A stretch of DNA of 64,000 bases from positions 62,001 to 126,000 of the forward strand of contig NZ_AP022606.1 of NCBI RefSeq assembly GCF_010728725.1, read 5' to 3'. The notes below the pieces were generated by a model. It had not been told where the DNA came from and did not search any database. It worked only from the letters and a program-made list of their open reading frames with translations. Made by a program: the position numbers and the translations under genes. Below are positions 35,626 to 44,518 of this stretch, in pieces (the stretch's first letter is position 1; each line of letters begins with the position of its first letter). This DNA is from Mycobacterium branderi (GTDB lineage Bacteria > Actinomycetota > Actinomycetes > Mycobacteriales > Mycobacteriaceae).

Positions 35626-37076
35626 TCGAGCTTCCGTCCGGTGCGCTGCTCATCGGAGACGAGCGCATAACGGGCGCCTCGGGTGGCACTCACGCGCACA
35701 TCTACCCGGGGACCGGCCAGCCGAATGCCACTGTCGAGCTTGCCGGTTCCGCTGAGATCGACCGCGCCGTCACCGTTGCCCGCGACGCGCAGCGTCAGTG
35801 GGTCGGCTACTCGGTGGACCAGCGTCGCGATCTGCTGGTGGGGTTGGCAGACCTGGTATCAGAGCACGCCGCCGAGCTGACAGCGATCAACGCCTGCGAT
35901 TACGGGGTGCCGGTGGCGATGGCGGGCAATTCGATCGTCACCGAGCGGTTTCTGCGTTATTACGCCGGCTACGTCGACAAAGCCCACGGGTTGAGCACCC
36001 CGGTCAGCGGCAGCTTCGACGTCAACATTGTCGAACGCGAATCCTACGGCGTGGTCGCGGTGATCACACCGTGGAACGGACCGTTGGTCGTCATCGGTTC
36101 CGGTGTGGCACCAGCTCTGGCCGCCGGTAACGCCGTCGTCCTCAAGCCATCCGAGCTGGCACCGTTGGCGCCGTTGCGCTTCGGCGAGTTGTGTCTCGAG
36201 GCGGGCCTGCCGCCGGGATTGGTCAATGTCGTGCCGGCGAAAGCCGAGGGCGGGCAAGCTCTGGTCGCCCACCCCGGGATAGGAAAGATTCACTTCACCG
36301 GCGGGCATGACACCGCCCGTCAGGTACTGCGGACCGCCGCAAGCAATCTCACCCCGGTGATCGCCGAACTCGGTGGGAAGTCGGCCAACATCGTGTTCGC
36401 CGACGCCGACCTTGATGCCGCCGCCACCCTGGCCGCGTTCCAGGGGCCGCTGACCCAGTCTGGTCAGAGCTGTGCCTGCGCGAGCCGAATTCTGGTCCAG
36501 GACAGCATCTACGAGACGTTCCTGGATAAATTCCTGACTGCGGTGCAGTCCGCGCCGATCGGCGATCCGCTGCGCCCCGACGTGCTGTTCGGGCCGGTTG
36601 TCAGCGAATCTGCAGCGACGCGGATCATGGAGGTCATCGACGACGCAATCACCCAGCGGAGCGGTGAACTCGTCGCGGGCGGGCACCGGATCGGCGATGA
36701 ACTCGCCGAGGGTTTCTACATCGAACCGACCGTGTTCGCCGACGTCGACAACCGGTCTGCCTTGGCTCAGAAGGAGACATTCGGACCGGTCGTCTCAGTG
36801 ATGCGGTTTCGCGACGAGAACGACGCCGTTAACTTGGCCAACGACACGCGATTCGGACTCAACGCCTTTATCCAGACGAACGATCTGCGCCGCGCTCACC
36901 GCGTCGCGCGGAGACTCGAGGCCGGCTCAATTTGGATCAACACCTTCAGCGACATCCAGCCCCAGGGACCGTACGGCGGTTACAAACACAGCGGTTTCGG
37001 TCGCACGGGCGGCCTCGAGGGGCTCTACGAATTCCTGCAGACCAAGAACATCCGCATCGGGATGCCCGCTACTTGA
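35622..37076 (+). CDS. NAD(P)-dependent aldehyde dehydrogenase
   Basis: 484 residues. VVAVITPWNGPL and NAVVLKPSELAP (cofactor Lys), FTGGHDTARQV, catalytic Glu in AELGGKSANIV and nucleophilic Cys in SGQSCACASRI (~280-290), ending KHSGFGRTGGLEGLYEF. Start GTG 35622 overlaps the CMD gene stop. Probably oxidises the aldehyde made by the alcohol dehydrogenases or P450s of this locus. It overlaps the convergent SDR by 8 bp. Confidence 0.92.
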   Translation: MIELPSGALLIGDERITGASGGTHAHIYPGTGQPNATVELAGSAEIDRAVTVARDAQRQWVGYSVDQRRDLLVGLADLVSEHAAELTAINACDYGVPVAMAGNSIVTERFLRYYAGYVDKAHGLSTPVSGSFDVNIVERESYGVVAVITPWNGPLVVIGSGVAPALAAGNAVVLKPSELAPLAPLRFGELCLEAGLPPGLVNVVPAKAEGGQALVAHPGIGKIHFTGGHDTARQVLRTAASNLTPVIAELGGKSANIVFADADLDAAATLAAFQGPLTQSGQSCACASRILVQDSIYETFLDKFLTAVQSAPIGDPLRPDVLFGPVVSESAATRIMEVIDDAITQRSGELVAGGHRIGDELAEGFYIEPTVFADVDNRSALAQKETFGPVVSVMRFRDENDAVNLANDTRFGLNAFIQTNDLRRAHRVARRLEAGSIWINTFSDIQPQGPYGGYKHSGFGRTGGLEGLYEFLQTKNIRIGMPAT

Positions 37077-37908
37077 GCATGCTGCCCGCGTCGACGGTGA
37101 CCGGAAGGCCGGTGATGTAACGGGATTCATCGGATGCCAGGAACAACACCGCGTTGCTGATGTCCGCCGGCTCGACCCATCCGACCGGCAGCACGTGCAT
37201 GAATTGGGCGGCCACTTTGAGGTCGTCGGCGCCGGGGTTTTCCAGGTCCGGCCGGAACAGCTTCATCGTCCCCTCGTTCATGAACATCGGCGTGTTCACG
37301 TTGGTGGGGTGAACGGAATTGACCCGGATGAAGTGCTGGCCAAGCTCGACCGCAAAGGTCCGCATCAGGCCCACCACCCCATGCTTAGCCGCGATGTAGT
37401 GACCGGTGTGCGGGTAGGCCTTGAGCCCACCGACCGAACTGGTCAGGATGATCGAGCCGCCCTGGCCCTGGGAGATCATTTGCGGTACACCGGCTTTCAC
37501 GGTTTTCCAGACTCCGGACAGGTTGACGTCGATCATGTCGCACCAGTCGTCCTCGCTGGTCTTGTGCAGGGTCTGCCCGCCGTTGCCGATACCGGCGTTG
37601 GCGCAGATGATGTCCAGCCGGCCCAACTGCTCGACCCCGCTGTCCACCGCCGCTTTCAGGGCGTCGTAGTCACGCACATCGACCTCCGCGGTCACGACGC
37701 GACGGTCAAGCCCCTTGACGAGGTCGGCGGTTTCGGCCAAATCGTCCGGCGTAGACGGCGGAATCTCGCTGCTGCTGCTAATCGGCTTGCAGATGTCGAC
37801 CGCGATGATGTCCGCGCCTTCCTGGGCCAGACGCACCGCGTGGCTACGCCCCTGGCCTCGGGCCGCACCGGTGATGAACGCAACCTTGCCCTCGACTCGT
37901 CCGCCCAT
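37069..37908 (-). CDS. Mycofactocin-type short-chain dehydrogenase
   Basis: 279 residues; EGKVAFITGAARGQGRSHAVRLAQEGADIIAVDIC (~5-39), CANAGIGNGG, LTSSVGGLKAYPHTGHYIAAKHGVVGLMRTFA. Third long-insert SDR of the locus, on the opposite strand and in its own unit. The operator at 37930-37943, shared with the P450 promoter region, places it under the TetR at 37972. Confidence 0.88.
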   Translation of the reverse strand: MGGRVEGKVAFITGAARGQGRSHAVRLAQEGADIIAVDICKPISSSSEIPPSTPDDLAETADLVKGLDRRVVTAEVDVRDYDALKAAVDSGVEQLGRLDIICANAGIGNGGQTLHKTSEDDWCDMIDVNLSGVWKTVKAGVPQMISQGQGGSIILTSSVGGLKAYPHTGHYIAAKHGVVGLMRTFAVELGQHFIRVNSVHPTNVNTPMFMNEGTMKLFRPDLENPGADDLKVAAQFMHVLPVGWVEPADISNAVLFLASDESRYITGLPVTVDAGSMLK

Positions 37909-37929
37909 GCCCGCACCTCGCTAATTTAT

Positions 37930-37943
37930 TGGTCGATCGATCA
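37930..37943. promoter_or_regulatory. TetR operator copy 1 (TGGTCGATCGATCA)
   Basis: TGGTCGATCGATCA, a 14-bp palindrome with one mismatched pair, 21 bp before the SDR start. Identical to the copy at 38622-38635, together with the flanking T and G. Confidence 0.8.
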
Positions 37944-37971
37944 GGAAGCGTCGCACTAATCGGCCGGAGTG

Positions 37972-38604
37972 TCAACCGTGTGCCGATGCGGGCGCCTTGA
38001 GCAGGTCCAGCTGGCGTTCGACGAATGCGCGCAACTCGTCGTGCCCCTGGGTGACACCGACGGCGCTCTCGTTGCACAGGCTGCGGGCCGTCTGTGTGAT
38101 CAGCATCGAGATCGCGACCGGTGGATACTCGGCGATATCGATTCCGTTGGCCCGCAGCACCATGGTCACCGCGGCGGTCTCGATGTCGCGCACGCGTTCG
38201 GCGTATGCCTTGAGTTCAGCGCCGATTGCCTTGCGGTGGTTGGCCAAAGCCATGAACTCGGCGTTCAGCGTTGTCGCGGCGGGATCGCTGTTCAGCAGCC
38301 AGAGCGCGTGGATCGGATCGTCGTCGGTCAACACGGCGCGCATCCGCGTCAACGCCGCCTCCGCGCCGGTGCGCAGCACTTCCACGAACAGGTCGTCCAT
38401 CGTCGGAAAGTAGTAATAGACCAAGGCTTGCTTGACGCCGGCCTCGGCGGCCACCCGACGGGAAGTGGCTGCGGCGTAGCCTTCTTCGCGCATGACCCGG
38501 GCTGTCGCCTCGATCAGCTTGCGGCGCGCGCTCACCTCGCCGTTCTTCTTGCTCCGCGGACTCGCGGATTTGCTTGACCGTCGGCTGCGATCCGTGGTAG
38601 GCAT
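37972..38604 (-). CDS. TetR-family regulator between SDR and P450 genes
   Basis: 210 residues. A basic N-terminus is followed by HTH RRKLIEATARVMREEGYAAATSRRVAAEAGVKQALVYYYFPTMDDLF (~26-72). Its gene is flanked by two identical operator copies, one before the downstream SDR and one in the divergent gap with the P450. I infer repression of both and of itself. Confidence 0.88.
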   Translation of the reverse strand: MPTTDRSRRSSKSASPRSKKNGEVSARRKLIEATARVMREEGYAAATSRRVAAEAGVKQALVYYYFPTMDDLFVEVLRTGAEAALTRMRAVLTDDDPIHALWLLNSDPAATTLNAEFMALANHRKAIGAELKAYAERVRDIETAAVTMVLRANGIDIAEYPPVAISMLITQTARSLCNESAVGVTQGHDELRAFVERQLDLLKAPASAHG

Positions 38605-38621
38605 ACCTCATCCTACCAATT

Positions 38622-38635
38622 TGGTCGATCGATCA
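38622..38635. promoter_or_regulatory. TetR operator copy 2 (TGGTCGATCGATCA)
   Basis: Second exact copy of the 37930 palindrome, in the 48-bp gap between the divergent TetR gene and the P450, 17 bp before the P450 start codon. Confidence 0.8.
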
Positions 38636-38652
38636 GTGAAGGGTTTGAGCTC

Positions 38653-39945
38653 ATGACCGATCTGGCCGACGTCGACTACTTCACCGACGCCGACATTGCG
38701 CAAGACCCGTACGCGTACTGGGATTTTCTGCGCAGTCAGGGGCCTGTGTTCCGGGAGCCGCACTACGGGGTGGTGGCCGTCACCGGCTACCAGGAAGTGC
38801 AGGCGGCGTTCAAAGACGTCGAATCGTTCTCTGCAGTCAACGCGATCGGCGGCCCGTTTCCGCCGCTGCCGTTCATGCCGGAGGGCGACGACATCACCGA
38901 CCAGATCGAAGCACATCGCCACGAATTCCCGATCTTCGAGCACATGGTCGTCATGGACCCACCTGAGCACGACAAGGCGCGGTCGCTGTTAGGCCGTCTG
39001 CTGACTCCTCGCCGGCTGCAGGAAAACAAGGACTACATCTGGCAATTGGCAGACCGGCAGCTCGACGAGTTCGTCGGCAATGGCCGATGCGAATTCCTCG
39101 GGGAATACGCCAAACCGTTCGCGACGCTGGCAATAGCCGATCTGCTCGGGGTGCCCGACGAGGATCGCGCGGAGATTCGTCGCAACCTGGGAGCCGGGAC
39201 GGCGCCCGGCACCAGGGTCGGCGCCCTCGATCACGAGCCCGTCGGCAGCAATCCCCTGCAGTACCTTGACGATCTGTTCAGCGGCTACATCGCCGAGCGG
39301 CGAGAACGGCCCCGCGACGACGTGCTCACCGGCCTGGCCACCGCTACCTACCCCGACGGTTCGACGCCACCGCTGCTGGAAGTGGTCAGACCGGCCACCT
39401 TTTTGTTCGCCGCCGGACAAGAGACCGTGACCAAGCTGCTGAGTTCGGCCGTGCAGGTTCTCGGTGACCAACCCGAGTTGCAGGAGCGCCTGCGCGCCGA
39501 CCGGAACCTCGTCGGCCCGTTCATCGAAGAGGCCCTGCGCATGCAGAGCCCCACCAAGGTCGACTTCCGGCTGGCACGCAAGACCACCACGCTGGGCGGG
39601 GTGGATATCCCGGCTGGCACGGTGCTCATGCTGTGCCTGGGCGCGGCCAACCGCGATCCGCGGAAGTTCGACGATCCCAACGAGTTTCGGGTCGACCGGA
39701 AGAACGTACGCGAGCACATCGCCTTCGGCCGCGGTATTCACACCTGCGCGGGTGCCCCGCTGGCCCGAGTCGAAGGGCACGTCACCATCAACCGGCTCCT
39801 CGACCGGACCCGCGACATCGCGATCAGCGAGGCCAAGCACGGCCCGGCCGGCGACCGTCAATACCACTACGCACCGACCTTTTTGCTGCGGGGACTGACC
39901 GAGTTGCACATCGAGTTCACCCCGACAGGTACGCTACGTCAGTAA
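38653..39945 (+). CDS. Cytochrome P450
   Basis: 430 residues, soluble class I type needing ferredoxin and reductase. I-helix FLFAAGQETVTKLL (acid/alcohol pair as Glu-Thr), ExxR as EEALRMQS, and haem loop AFGRGIHTCAGAPLARVEG with the Cys ligand (~357). Likely hydroxylates the locus substrate. No ferredoxin gene is next to it; fprA elsewhere in the window could supply electrons through an unlinked ferredoxin. Confidence 0.93.
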   Translation: MTDLADVDYFTDADIAQDPYAYWDFLRSQGPVFREPHYGVVAVTGYQEVQAAFKDVESFSAVNAIGGPFPPLPFMPEGDDITDQIEAHRHEFPIFEHMVVMDPPEHDKARSLLGRLLTPRRLQENKDYIWQLADRQLDEFVGNGRCEFLGEYAKPFATLAIADLLGVPDEDRAEIRRNLGAGTAPGTRVGALDHEPVGSNPLQYLDDLFSGYIAERRERPRDDVLTGLATATYPDGSTPPLLEVVRPATFLFAAGQETVTKLLSSAVQVLGDQPELQERLRADRNLVGPFIEEALRMQSPTKVDFRLARKTTTLGGVDIPAGTVLMLCLGAANRDPRKFDDPNEFRVDRKNVREHIAFGRGIHTCAGAPLARVEGHVTINRLLDRTRDIAISEAKHGPAGDRQYHYAPTFLLRGLTELHIEFTPTGTLRQ

Positions 39946-39954
39946 CCTGGTTAC
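39942..39954. promoter_or_regulatory. Operator matching the TetR at 32513, before the second P450
   Basis: GTAACCTGGTTAC, a palindrome with the same arms as the tandem sites at 33134-33171. It covers the stop codon of the first P450 and ends next to the ribosome site of the second. Confidence 0.7.
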
Positions 39955-39967
39955 AGGAGAAGTGCTC

Positions 39968-41170
39968 ATGACCATCTCCAACGAGACCGACGTCTACTAC
40001 GACCCCTACGACGTCGGCATCGTCGCCAACCCCTATCCGGTGTACGCGCGGCTTCGTGAGGAAGCGCCGATCTACTACAACGAGCGCTACGACTTCTGGG
40101 CGCTGTCACGGCATTCCGACGTCGAGAAGGCGCTGGCGAACTGGGAAACGTTCTCCAACAGCCGCGGCGACATCCTCGAGCTCATCCAATCTGATTTCGA
40201 CATGCCGCCCGGCGTCATGATGTTCGAAGACCCGCCGATGCACACGATGCTGCGCGGCCTGATGTCGCGGGTCTTCACGCCGCGACGGATGGCGGCGATC
40301 GAAGACCAGATCCGCCGATACTGTGTGGGCTGTTTGGACCCGCTGGTCGGCTCCGACGGCTTCGACATCATCGCCGAACTGGCCGCGATGATGCCGATGC
40401 GGGTGATCGGAATGCTGTTGGGCATTCCCGAGTCTGACCAGATCAGCGTGCGCGACGCCAACGACGCCAATCTGCGCACCAAGGCAGGCGCGCCGATGAA
40501 GGTGGCCGACCCGGACCGGATTGCCGACGGGCGCATCTACTCCGACTACATCGACTGGCGGGCCAAGAACCCTTCCGACGACTTGATGACCGCATTGCTC
40601 AACGTCGAATTCGAAGACGAGCACGGCGTGACACGCAAGCTGACCCGCGACGAGGTGCTGCGCTACACCCAGGTCGTCGCGGGTGCGGGCAACGAGACCA
40701 CGGGACGGCTCATCGGCTGGCTGGCCAAGGTGTTCGCCGAGCACCCCGACCAACGCCGCGATGTATTCCAGGACCGCTCGCTGCTGACTCGCGCCGTCGA
40801 CGAGACGCTGCGCTTCGAACCGACCGGGCCGCACGTCGCCCGTTGGATGGCAAGGGATTTCGAGTGCTACGGAACGACGGTGCCGGCCGGCAGCGCAATG
40901 CTGCTGCTGTTCGGTGCGGCCAACCGGGACCCCCGCCGATTCAGCGACCCAGACACGTTCAACATCCACCGCAACGACGGCTCACACCTCACCTTCGGTA
41001 AGGGATTGCACTATTGCCTGGGCGCGAACCTGGCCCGCCTGGAAGGCCGGGTCGCGCTCGACGAGTTACTCAACCGCTGGCCGGAATGGGACATCGACTA
41101 CCAGACCGCGCAGCTGGCGCCGACGTCGACCGTCCGCGGCTGGGAGCGGTTACGCATCGTATTGCCCTGA
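39968..41170 (+). CDS. Cytochrome P450
   Basis: About 400 residues. I-helix VVAGAGNETTGRLIGW (AGxET, ~232-247), ExxR DETLRFEP, haem loop TFGKGLHYCLGANLARLEG (~343-361). Start ATG 39968 has AGGAG eight bases upstream; GTG 39962 is too close. Twenty-two bases from the first P450, yet preceded by a palindrome that matches another repressor's operator, so it may be separately controlled. Overlaps the convergent amidohydrolase by 21 bp. Confidence 0.93.
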   Translation: MTISNETDVYYDPYDVGIVANPYPVYARLREEAPIYYNERYDFWALSRHSDVEKALANWETFSNSRGDILELIQSDFDMPPGVMMFEDPPMHTMLRGLMSRVFTPRRMAAIEDQIRRYCVGCLDPLVGSDGFDIIAELAAMMPMRVIGMLLGIPESDQISVRDANDANLRTKAGAPMKVADPDRIADGRIYSDYIDWRAKNPSDDLMTALLNVEFEDEHGVTRKLTRDEVLRYTQVVAGAGNETTGRLIGWLAKVFAEHPDQRRDVFQDRSLLTRAVDETLRFEPTGPHVARWMARDFECYGTTVPAGSAMLLLFGAANRDPRRFSDPDTFNIHRNDGSHLTFGKGLHYCLGANLARLEGRVALDELLNRWPEWDIDYQTAQLAPTSTVRGWERLRIVLP

Positions 41171-42487
41171 CATCGCATTCACCTGACGGAGAAGCCGTGT
41201 GCCCGATTCCCACAGCTTGTGCTTGACCTCGTCGAGGTCTGCGTCGATCAGGGAGTGGTCACGTTTGCGCCATCGGCCTGCGATCATCACCGCTTCGATG
41301 TTGGCAAGGCTGGCGTGCAGCGCAGTGGCGACGGGATCGTGTGCGGGCCAAAGGTTCAGCGCGTGGGCGTCGATAACGACCAGGTCGGCCCGCATGCCTG
41401 GCTCGAGGCGGCCGACCTCATCGGCCAGACCCAGTGCTCGTGCGCCCTCGACCGTCGCCCACGACAGCGCCTGCTTACTGGTGACCGACGCCGTTGCGGA
41501 CATCATGCCCGTCGCTTGTCGGTGTTGCTGGTGGTCGAGACCGCGCTGATGCGCCAGCGCGATCCGTGCTGCAGTAAGGATTTCGCCAGATACCGCGGTC
41601 TCGGTGTCGGTGCCCAATGATGGTGCCGCGCCATGGCACAGCAGTTGTCCGGTGATCGGCGTGCAATGGCCATGACTGAGTTCGTTTTCCGGCGTGCTGG
41701 TAAAGCTGACGCCAGCACCCACCAATATGTCGACCCAATCGACGCTCAGGCTCGCGCCATGCACAATGTTGGTCCGCGGCCCGAACAGTCCGGCGCTGCG
41801 TACGGCTTCCCACGCAGCAGCCGGCTCGCCGCCACTTTGGTGCATCGACGCGACGAGGTCGCGCTCGTCGGCGGCACGCAAATCTGCCACCGCCACCTCG
41901 GAAGTCGAGTGTTGCGGGCCGGCGATCGCCATCCCGACGGTGAGCAACTCCTGCGCCCGAGCCGGGCCGTCAAGCAACCGGTCAACCTCAGCCAGCGGAT
42001 GAGGGACGTCTGGCGCACGACTCGGCGTGCCGTGCAAGAAGACGGCGCGAATGCCGGACTTCTGCAACCCTTCGACGGCGGCATCGGTGTGCTCGGGTGT
42101 GGGGTTGTTATGACACCAGTCGCCGAGCGTCGTAGTACCGCAATTGATTTGATTCAGCGCCCCTGCGAGATTGCCGATGTAGATGTCGTCCGGGGTGTAA
42201 TGCTGGGCGACGACACCGTGCATGCGGTGCAGGTATTCCAACAACGTCCAGTCGGCGCCCGCCAGACGCAGGGCACTCTGCCAGGTGTGCAGGTGTGCAT
42301 TGATCAGCCCGGGAATGATGACGCGACCCGTCAAGTCTACGGTTTCGACGTCGGGCCGCTCGATCTGCTCGCCGATCTCGACGATGCGGTTGCCCTCGAT
42401 CAGGACATCGACGCGTTCGGCGTCGGGCCTGCGCGGCGACATCGTGATCACCTGCGCCCCACGCAACAGCGTTCGGGTCACGGGCAA
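41150..42487 (-). CDS. Amidohydrolase of the AtzA/TrzN-deaminase type
   Basis: 445 residues, subtype III amidohydrolase: GLINAHLHTWQS (HxH metal pair, ~63-69), His in SMHQSGG, IVHGASLS and GTDTETAVSGE (metal Asp), with N- and C-terminal beta-sandwich parts (RVIIPG; PGMRADLVVID). Relatives deaminate or dechlorinate aminated heterocycles, including S-adenosylhomocysteine, cytosine and triazines. Substrate unclear; operon with the PPOX gene, 6 bp apart. Confidence 0.85.
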   Translation of the reverse strand: MPVTRTLLRGAQVITMSPRRPDAERVDVLIEGNRIVEIGEQIERPDVETVDLTGRVIIPGLINAHLHTWQSALRLAGADWTLLEYLHRMHGVVAQHYTPDDIYIGNLAGALNQINCGTTTLGDWCHNNPTPEHTDAAVEGLQKSGIRAVFLHGTPSRAPDVPHPLAEVDRLLDGPARAQELLTVGMAIAGPQHSTSEVAVADLRAADERDLVASMHQSGGEPAAAWEAVRSAGLFGPRTNIVHGASLSVDWVDILVGAGVSFTSTPENELSHGHCTPITGQLLCHGAAPSLGTDTETAVSGEILTAARIALAHQRGLDHQQHRQATGMMSATASVTSKQALSWATVEGARALGLADEVGRLEPGMRADLVVIDAHALNLWPAHDPVATALHASLANIEAVMIAGRWRKRDHSLIDADLDEVKHKLWESGTRLLRQVNAMSGQYDA

Positions 42488-42493
42488 GCCGCC

Positions 42494-43048
42494 TCAGGCC
42501 GGGTCAGGCGCGTCCCATGGGACAACGCCCGAAACCCAATGGGTGATCTGCTCTTCCTGGTCGTTGCGGTACAGGTGCCGCGGCGGCTGGGCGAACGTCG
42601 CGTAGGGCCGACAGCGAACGACCACGCGGTCCTCTTTCTCGGCCATCGCCTCGACAACCGGGCGGCCTTCGTCGGGTAGCGGTTCGCCCGACATCCGCCC
42701 GGCGACGGCCATCATCACATCCACGACGAGGTCGCGGTCGTGCTCGATCACTGCGTCGGCGTACACCTGCAGATAGGCGAAGGGCCAACGTTCGTCGAGA
42801 ACGCACAAGCTCACCTTGCCGTCGCGAGCGATGACCCGGGCCTTGCCGCGTCCAGCCATTGTGGACACCAGCAACTCGCCATCGTCGGTGGGAATGTAGT
42901 ACACGACCGACATGGCGGGGCCGTCGTTTTTGCGGCGGTAGCCGAAGATGCACGTGCGATGTGTGCGAACGAATTCGCGCCGCTCCGAAGGGAGCATCTC
43001 GCGATCTGTCGGAGCGGTGAATGGCTCCTTGGCAAGTGGTAACAGCAT
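42494..43048 (-). CDS. Pyridoxamine-5'-phosphate-oxidase-fold (PPOX/F420-type) protein
   Basis: 184 residues of the split-barrel flavin/F420-binding family: HRTCIFGYRRKNDGPAMSVVYYIPTDDGELLVSTMAGRGKARVIARDGKVSLCVLDER (~26-83). Such proteins reduce or oxidise substrates with FMN or deazaflavin F420. Start at ATG 43048, preceded by an AGAGG-type site; longer frames run through the upstream TetR gene in antisense. Confidence 0.78.
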   Translation of the reverse strand: MLLPLAKEPFTAPTDREMLPSERREFVRTHRTCIFGYRRKNDGPAMSVVYYIPTDDGELLVSTMAGRGKARVIARDGKVSLCVLDERWPFAYLQVYADAVIEHDRDLVVDVMMAVAGRMSGEPLPDEGRPVVEAMAEKEDRVVVRCRPYATFAQPPRHLYRNDQEEQITHWVSGVVPWDAPDPA

Positions 43049-43099
43049 GTAAAGCGTCCTCTCAGCGCTGACCCAGAGTAATGGATACAGCGTTGCCGA

Positions 43100-43128
43100 T
43101 ATTGCGCCCGCTGTCAAGAGCCGCAATA
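43100..43128. promoter_or_regulatory. Possible operator, TATTGCG...CGCAATA
   Basis: Perfect 7-bp inverted arms (43100-43106 and 43122-43128) with 15 bp between, in the gap between the divergent PPOX and TetR genes, ending 9 bp before the TetR start. A second inverted pair ACAGCG/CGCTGT (43087-43092/43109-43114) overlaps it. Weaker than the other operators in this window. Confidence 0.35.
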
Positions 43129-43137
43129 CTGGGGCCC

Positions 43138-43800
43138 GTGACCACCGCACAAGCTCGTCGCTCCCGCGGGCGCCCGCCGGTTCCGGTCGACCGGATTGTG
43201 GACATGGCACTGCAGATCGTGGACGAGCAAGGCGCTGAAGCGTTGTCGATGAGAACGCTTGCGCAGCGGCTGGAGTCAGGGACGGCCACGCTCTACCGCC
43301 ACTTCGCCAACCGGAGCGAAGTGATCGCACGGGTCGTGGATCGCGTCTTCGGCGAGGTGGATTTCAGCGCCGAAGAGCTCGCCGCCAAGGGGTGGCAACG
43401 GGCGTGCGAGTCGTTTGCGCACGCGATGTTCGAGACGTTTCGTCGCCACCCCAACGTGACGCCGCTGCTGAGCGAGCAGGCGCCGATCGGCCCTAACGCC
43501 ATGGCTCAGCGCGAACGATTGCTAGCGGTGCTGCTCGACAACGGGTTCACGCCGCAGCTCGCGGCGCGCTCGTATGCGACCCTGGCCCGCTATGTATTGG
43601 GCTTCGCGATCCAGCTCGCCGGTCACGAATTCGATGATGCGAAGCTGGCGAACCACTTTGACACGCTGGACCCCCAGGCCTTCCCGGCGACACTCACCGT
43701 GGCGGACCACCTGCCCGTGCCGTTGGACGAAGAATTCGCGCTCGGACTCGAGCTGATAGTCGACGGCCTCGCCAAGATGCGTCGCCGCGCAAGGCGGTAG
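43138..43800 (+). CDS. TetR-family regulator
   Basis: 220 residues. HTH VDRIVDMALQIVDEQGAEALSMRTLAQRLESGTATLYRHFANRSEVI (~18-64), then the TetR_C-type domain that often senses small ligands. GTG 43138 chosen because the Arg-rich N-terminus RRSRGRPPVP of this class begins there; an ATG 57 bp upstream would lie in the promoter region. Divergent from the PPOX-amidohydrolase pair, which it probably controls. Confidence 0.85.
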   Translation: MTTAQARRSRGRPPVPVDRIVDMALQIVDEQGAEALSMRTLAQRLESGTATLYRHFANRSEVIARVVDRVFGEVDFSAEELAAKGWQRACESFAHAMFETFRRHPNVTPLLSEQAPIGPNAMAQRERLLAVLLDNGFTPQLAARSYATLARYVLGFAIQLAGHEFDDAKLANHFDTLDPQAFPATLTVADHLPVPLDEEFALGLELIVDGLAKMRRRARR

Positions 43801-43827
43801 GGGCACGCGCACGTTTGCTCCTAAGCT

Positions 43828-44265
43828 TCAAGACAGCAATGCGTCGGGCGTCGTCCAGCGTGGGCCGTCGAAGCGCCCGAAGTCGCTGTCATAGCTGACG
43901 ATGCTGGCCCGGTGCTCGACCGCAAGCGCCGCCAGGTGCGCGTCGTTGACCAGGTTCCCGCCGGTGCCCACCTTGGCCAGCAACCCCGCGAGCACGTCGG
44001 AGTGCCGCGGCGTCGGATTGACCACGACAGCGCCGGGAGCATGGCACCACTCCGTGACCTGTGCCGTTGCCTCCTCTGGACGAAGCGGTGACGGAAACAG
44101 GCCGTGCTTGGTGGCGAGCCGGATGAAGGCGAGCAGCGGAACCCACGCCAGGCCGACGATATCGCCACCCCCGAGTGCGCCGTCGAGCCAACGCTGGCTG
44201 GCTGCGTGATGCTCGGCAGACGAATTCACTGCGTAGAGAAGAACATTGGCGTCGACGATCTTCAT
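43828..44265 (-). CDS. vapC: VapC-type PIN-domain toxin
   Basis: 145-residue ribonuclease toxin. First acidic residue in MKIVDANVLLYAVN (D5), the WVPLLAFIRLATK segment typical of the mycobacterial PIN family, then NDAHLAALAVEHRASIVSYDSDFGRF with the remaining Asp residues (~107-130). The start overlaps the antitoxin stop by 4 nt. Confidence 0.9.
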   Translation of the reverse strand: MKIVDANVLLYAVNSSAEHHAASQRWLDGALGGGDIVGLAWVPLLAFIRLATKHGLFPSPLRPEEATAQVTEWCHAPGAVVVNPTPRHSDVLAGLLAKVGTGGNLVNDAHLAALAVEHRASIVSYDSDFGRFDGPRWTTPDALLS

Positions 44266-44516
44266 GCGCCCCGACGCTGACGGCGGATCAATTCCTCGTC
44301 TTCAAGCTCTGCGGCAACCTGGAGTGCCCGGTCAAGGTTCACCGCCGGCACACCCAGGTCGGCGGTGCGGGTCTTGAATGCGGGCGGCTTCACACGCCGC
44401 TTGGCGCCTTCGCGGATGGCATCGTTGAGGGCTTTCTTGAAGGACACGCCACGTTCCTTCATCAAGCGGTGCACGAGCGCCACCGTGTCATCGTCGAGCG
44501 TCACCGTCGTGCGCAT
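44262..44516 (-). CDS. vapB: VapB-type ribbon-helix-helix antitoxin
   Basis: 84 residues: MRTTVTLDDDTVALVHRLMKERGVSFKKALNDAIREG is a ribbon-helix-helix DNA-binding domain, followed by a C-terminal part that would cover VapC. Gene order antitoxin-toxin with overlap is standard. A long inverted repeat sits just upstream of its start. Confidence 0.9.
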   Translation of the reverse strand: MRTTVTLDDDTVALVHRLMKERGVSFKKALNDAIREGAKRRVKPPAFKTRTADLGVPAVNLDRALQVAAELEDEELIRRQRRGA

Positions 44517-44518
44517 GA

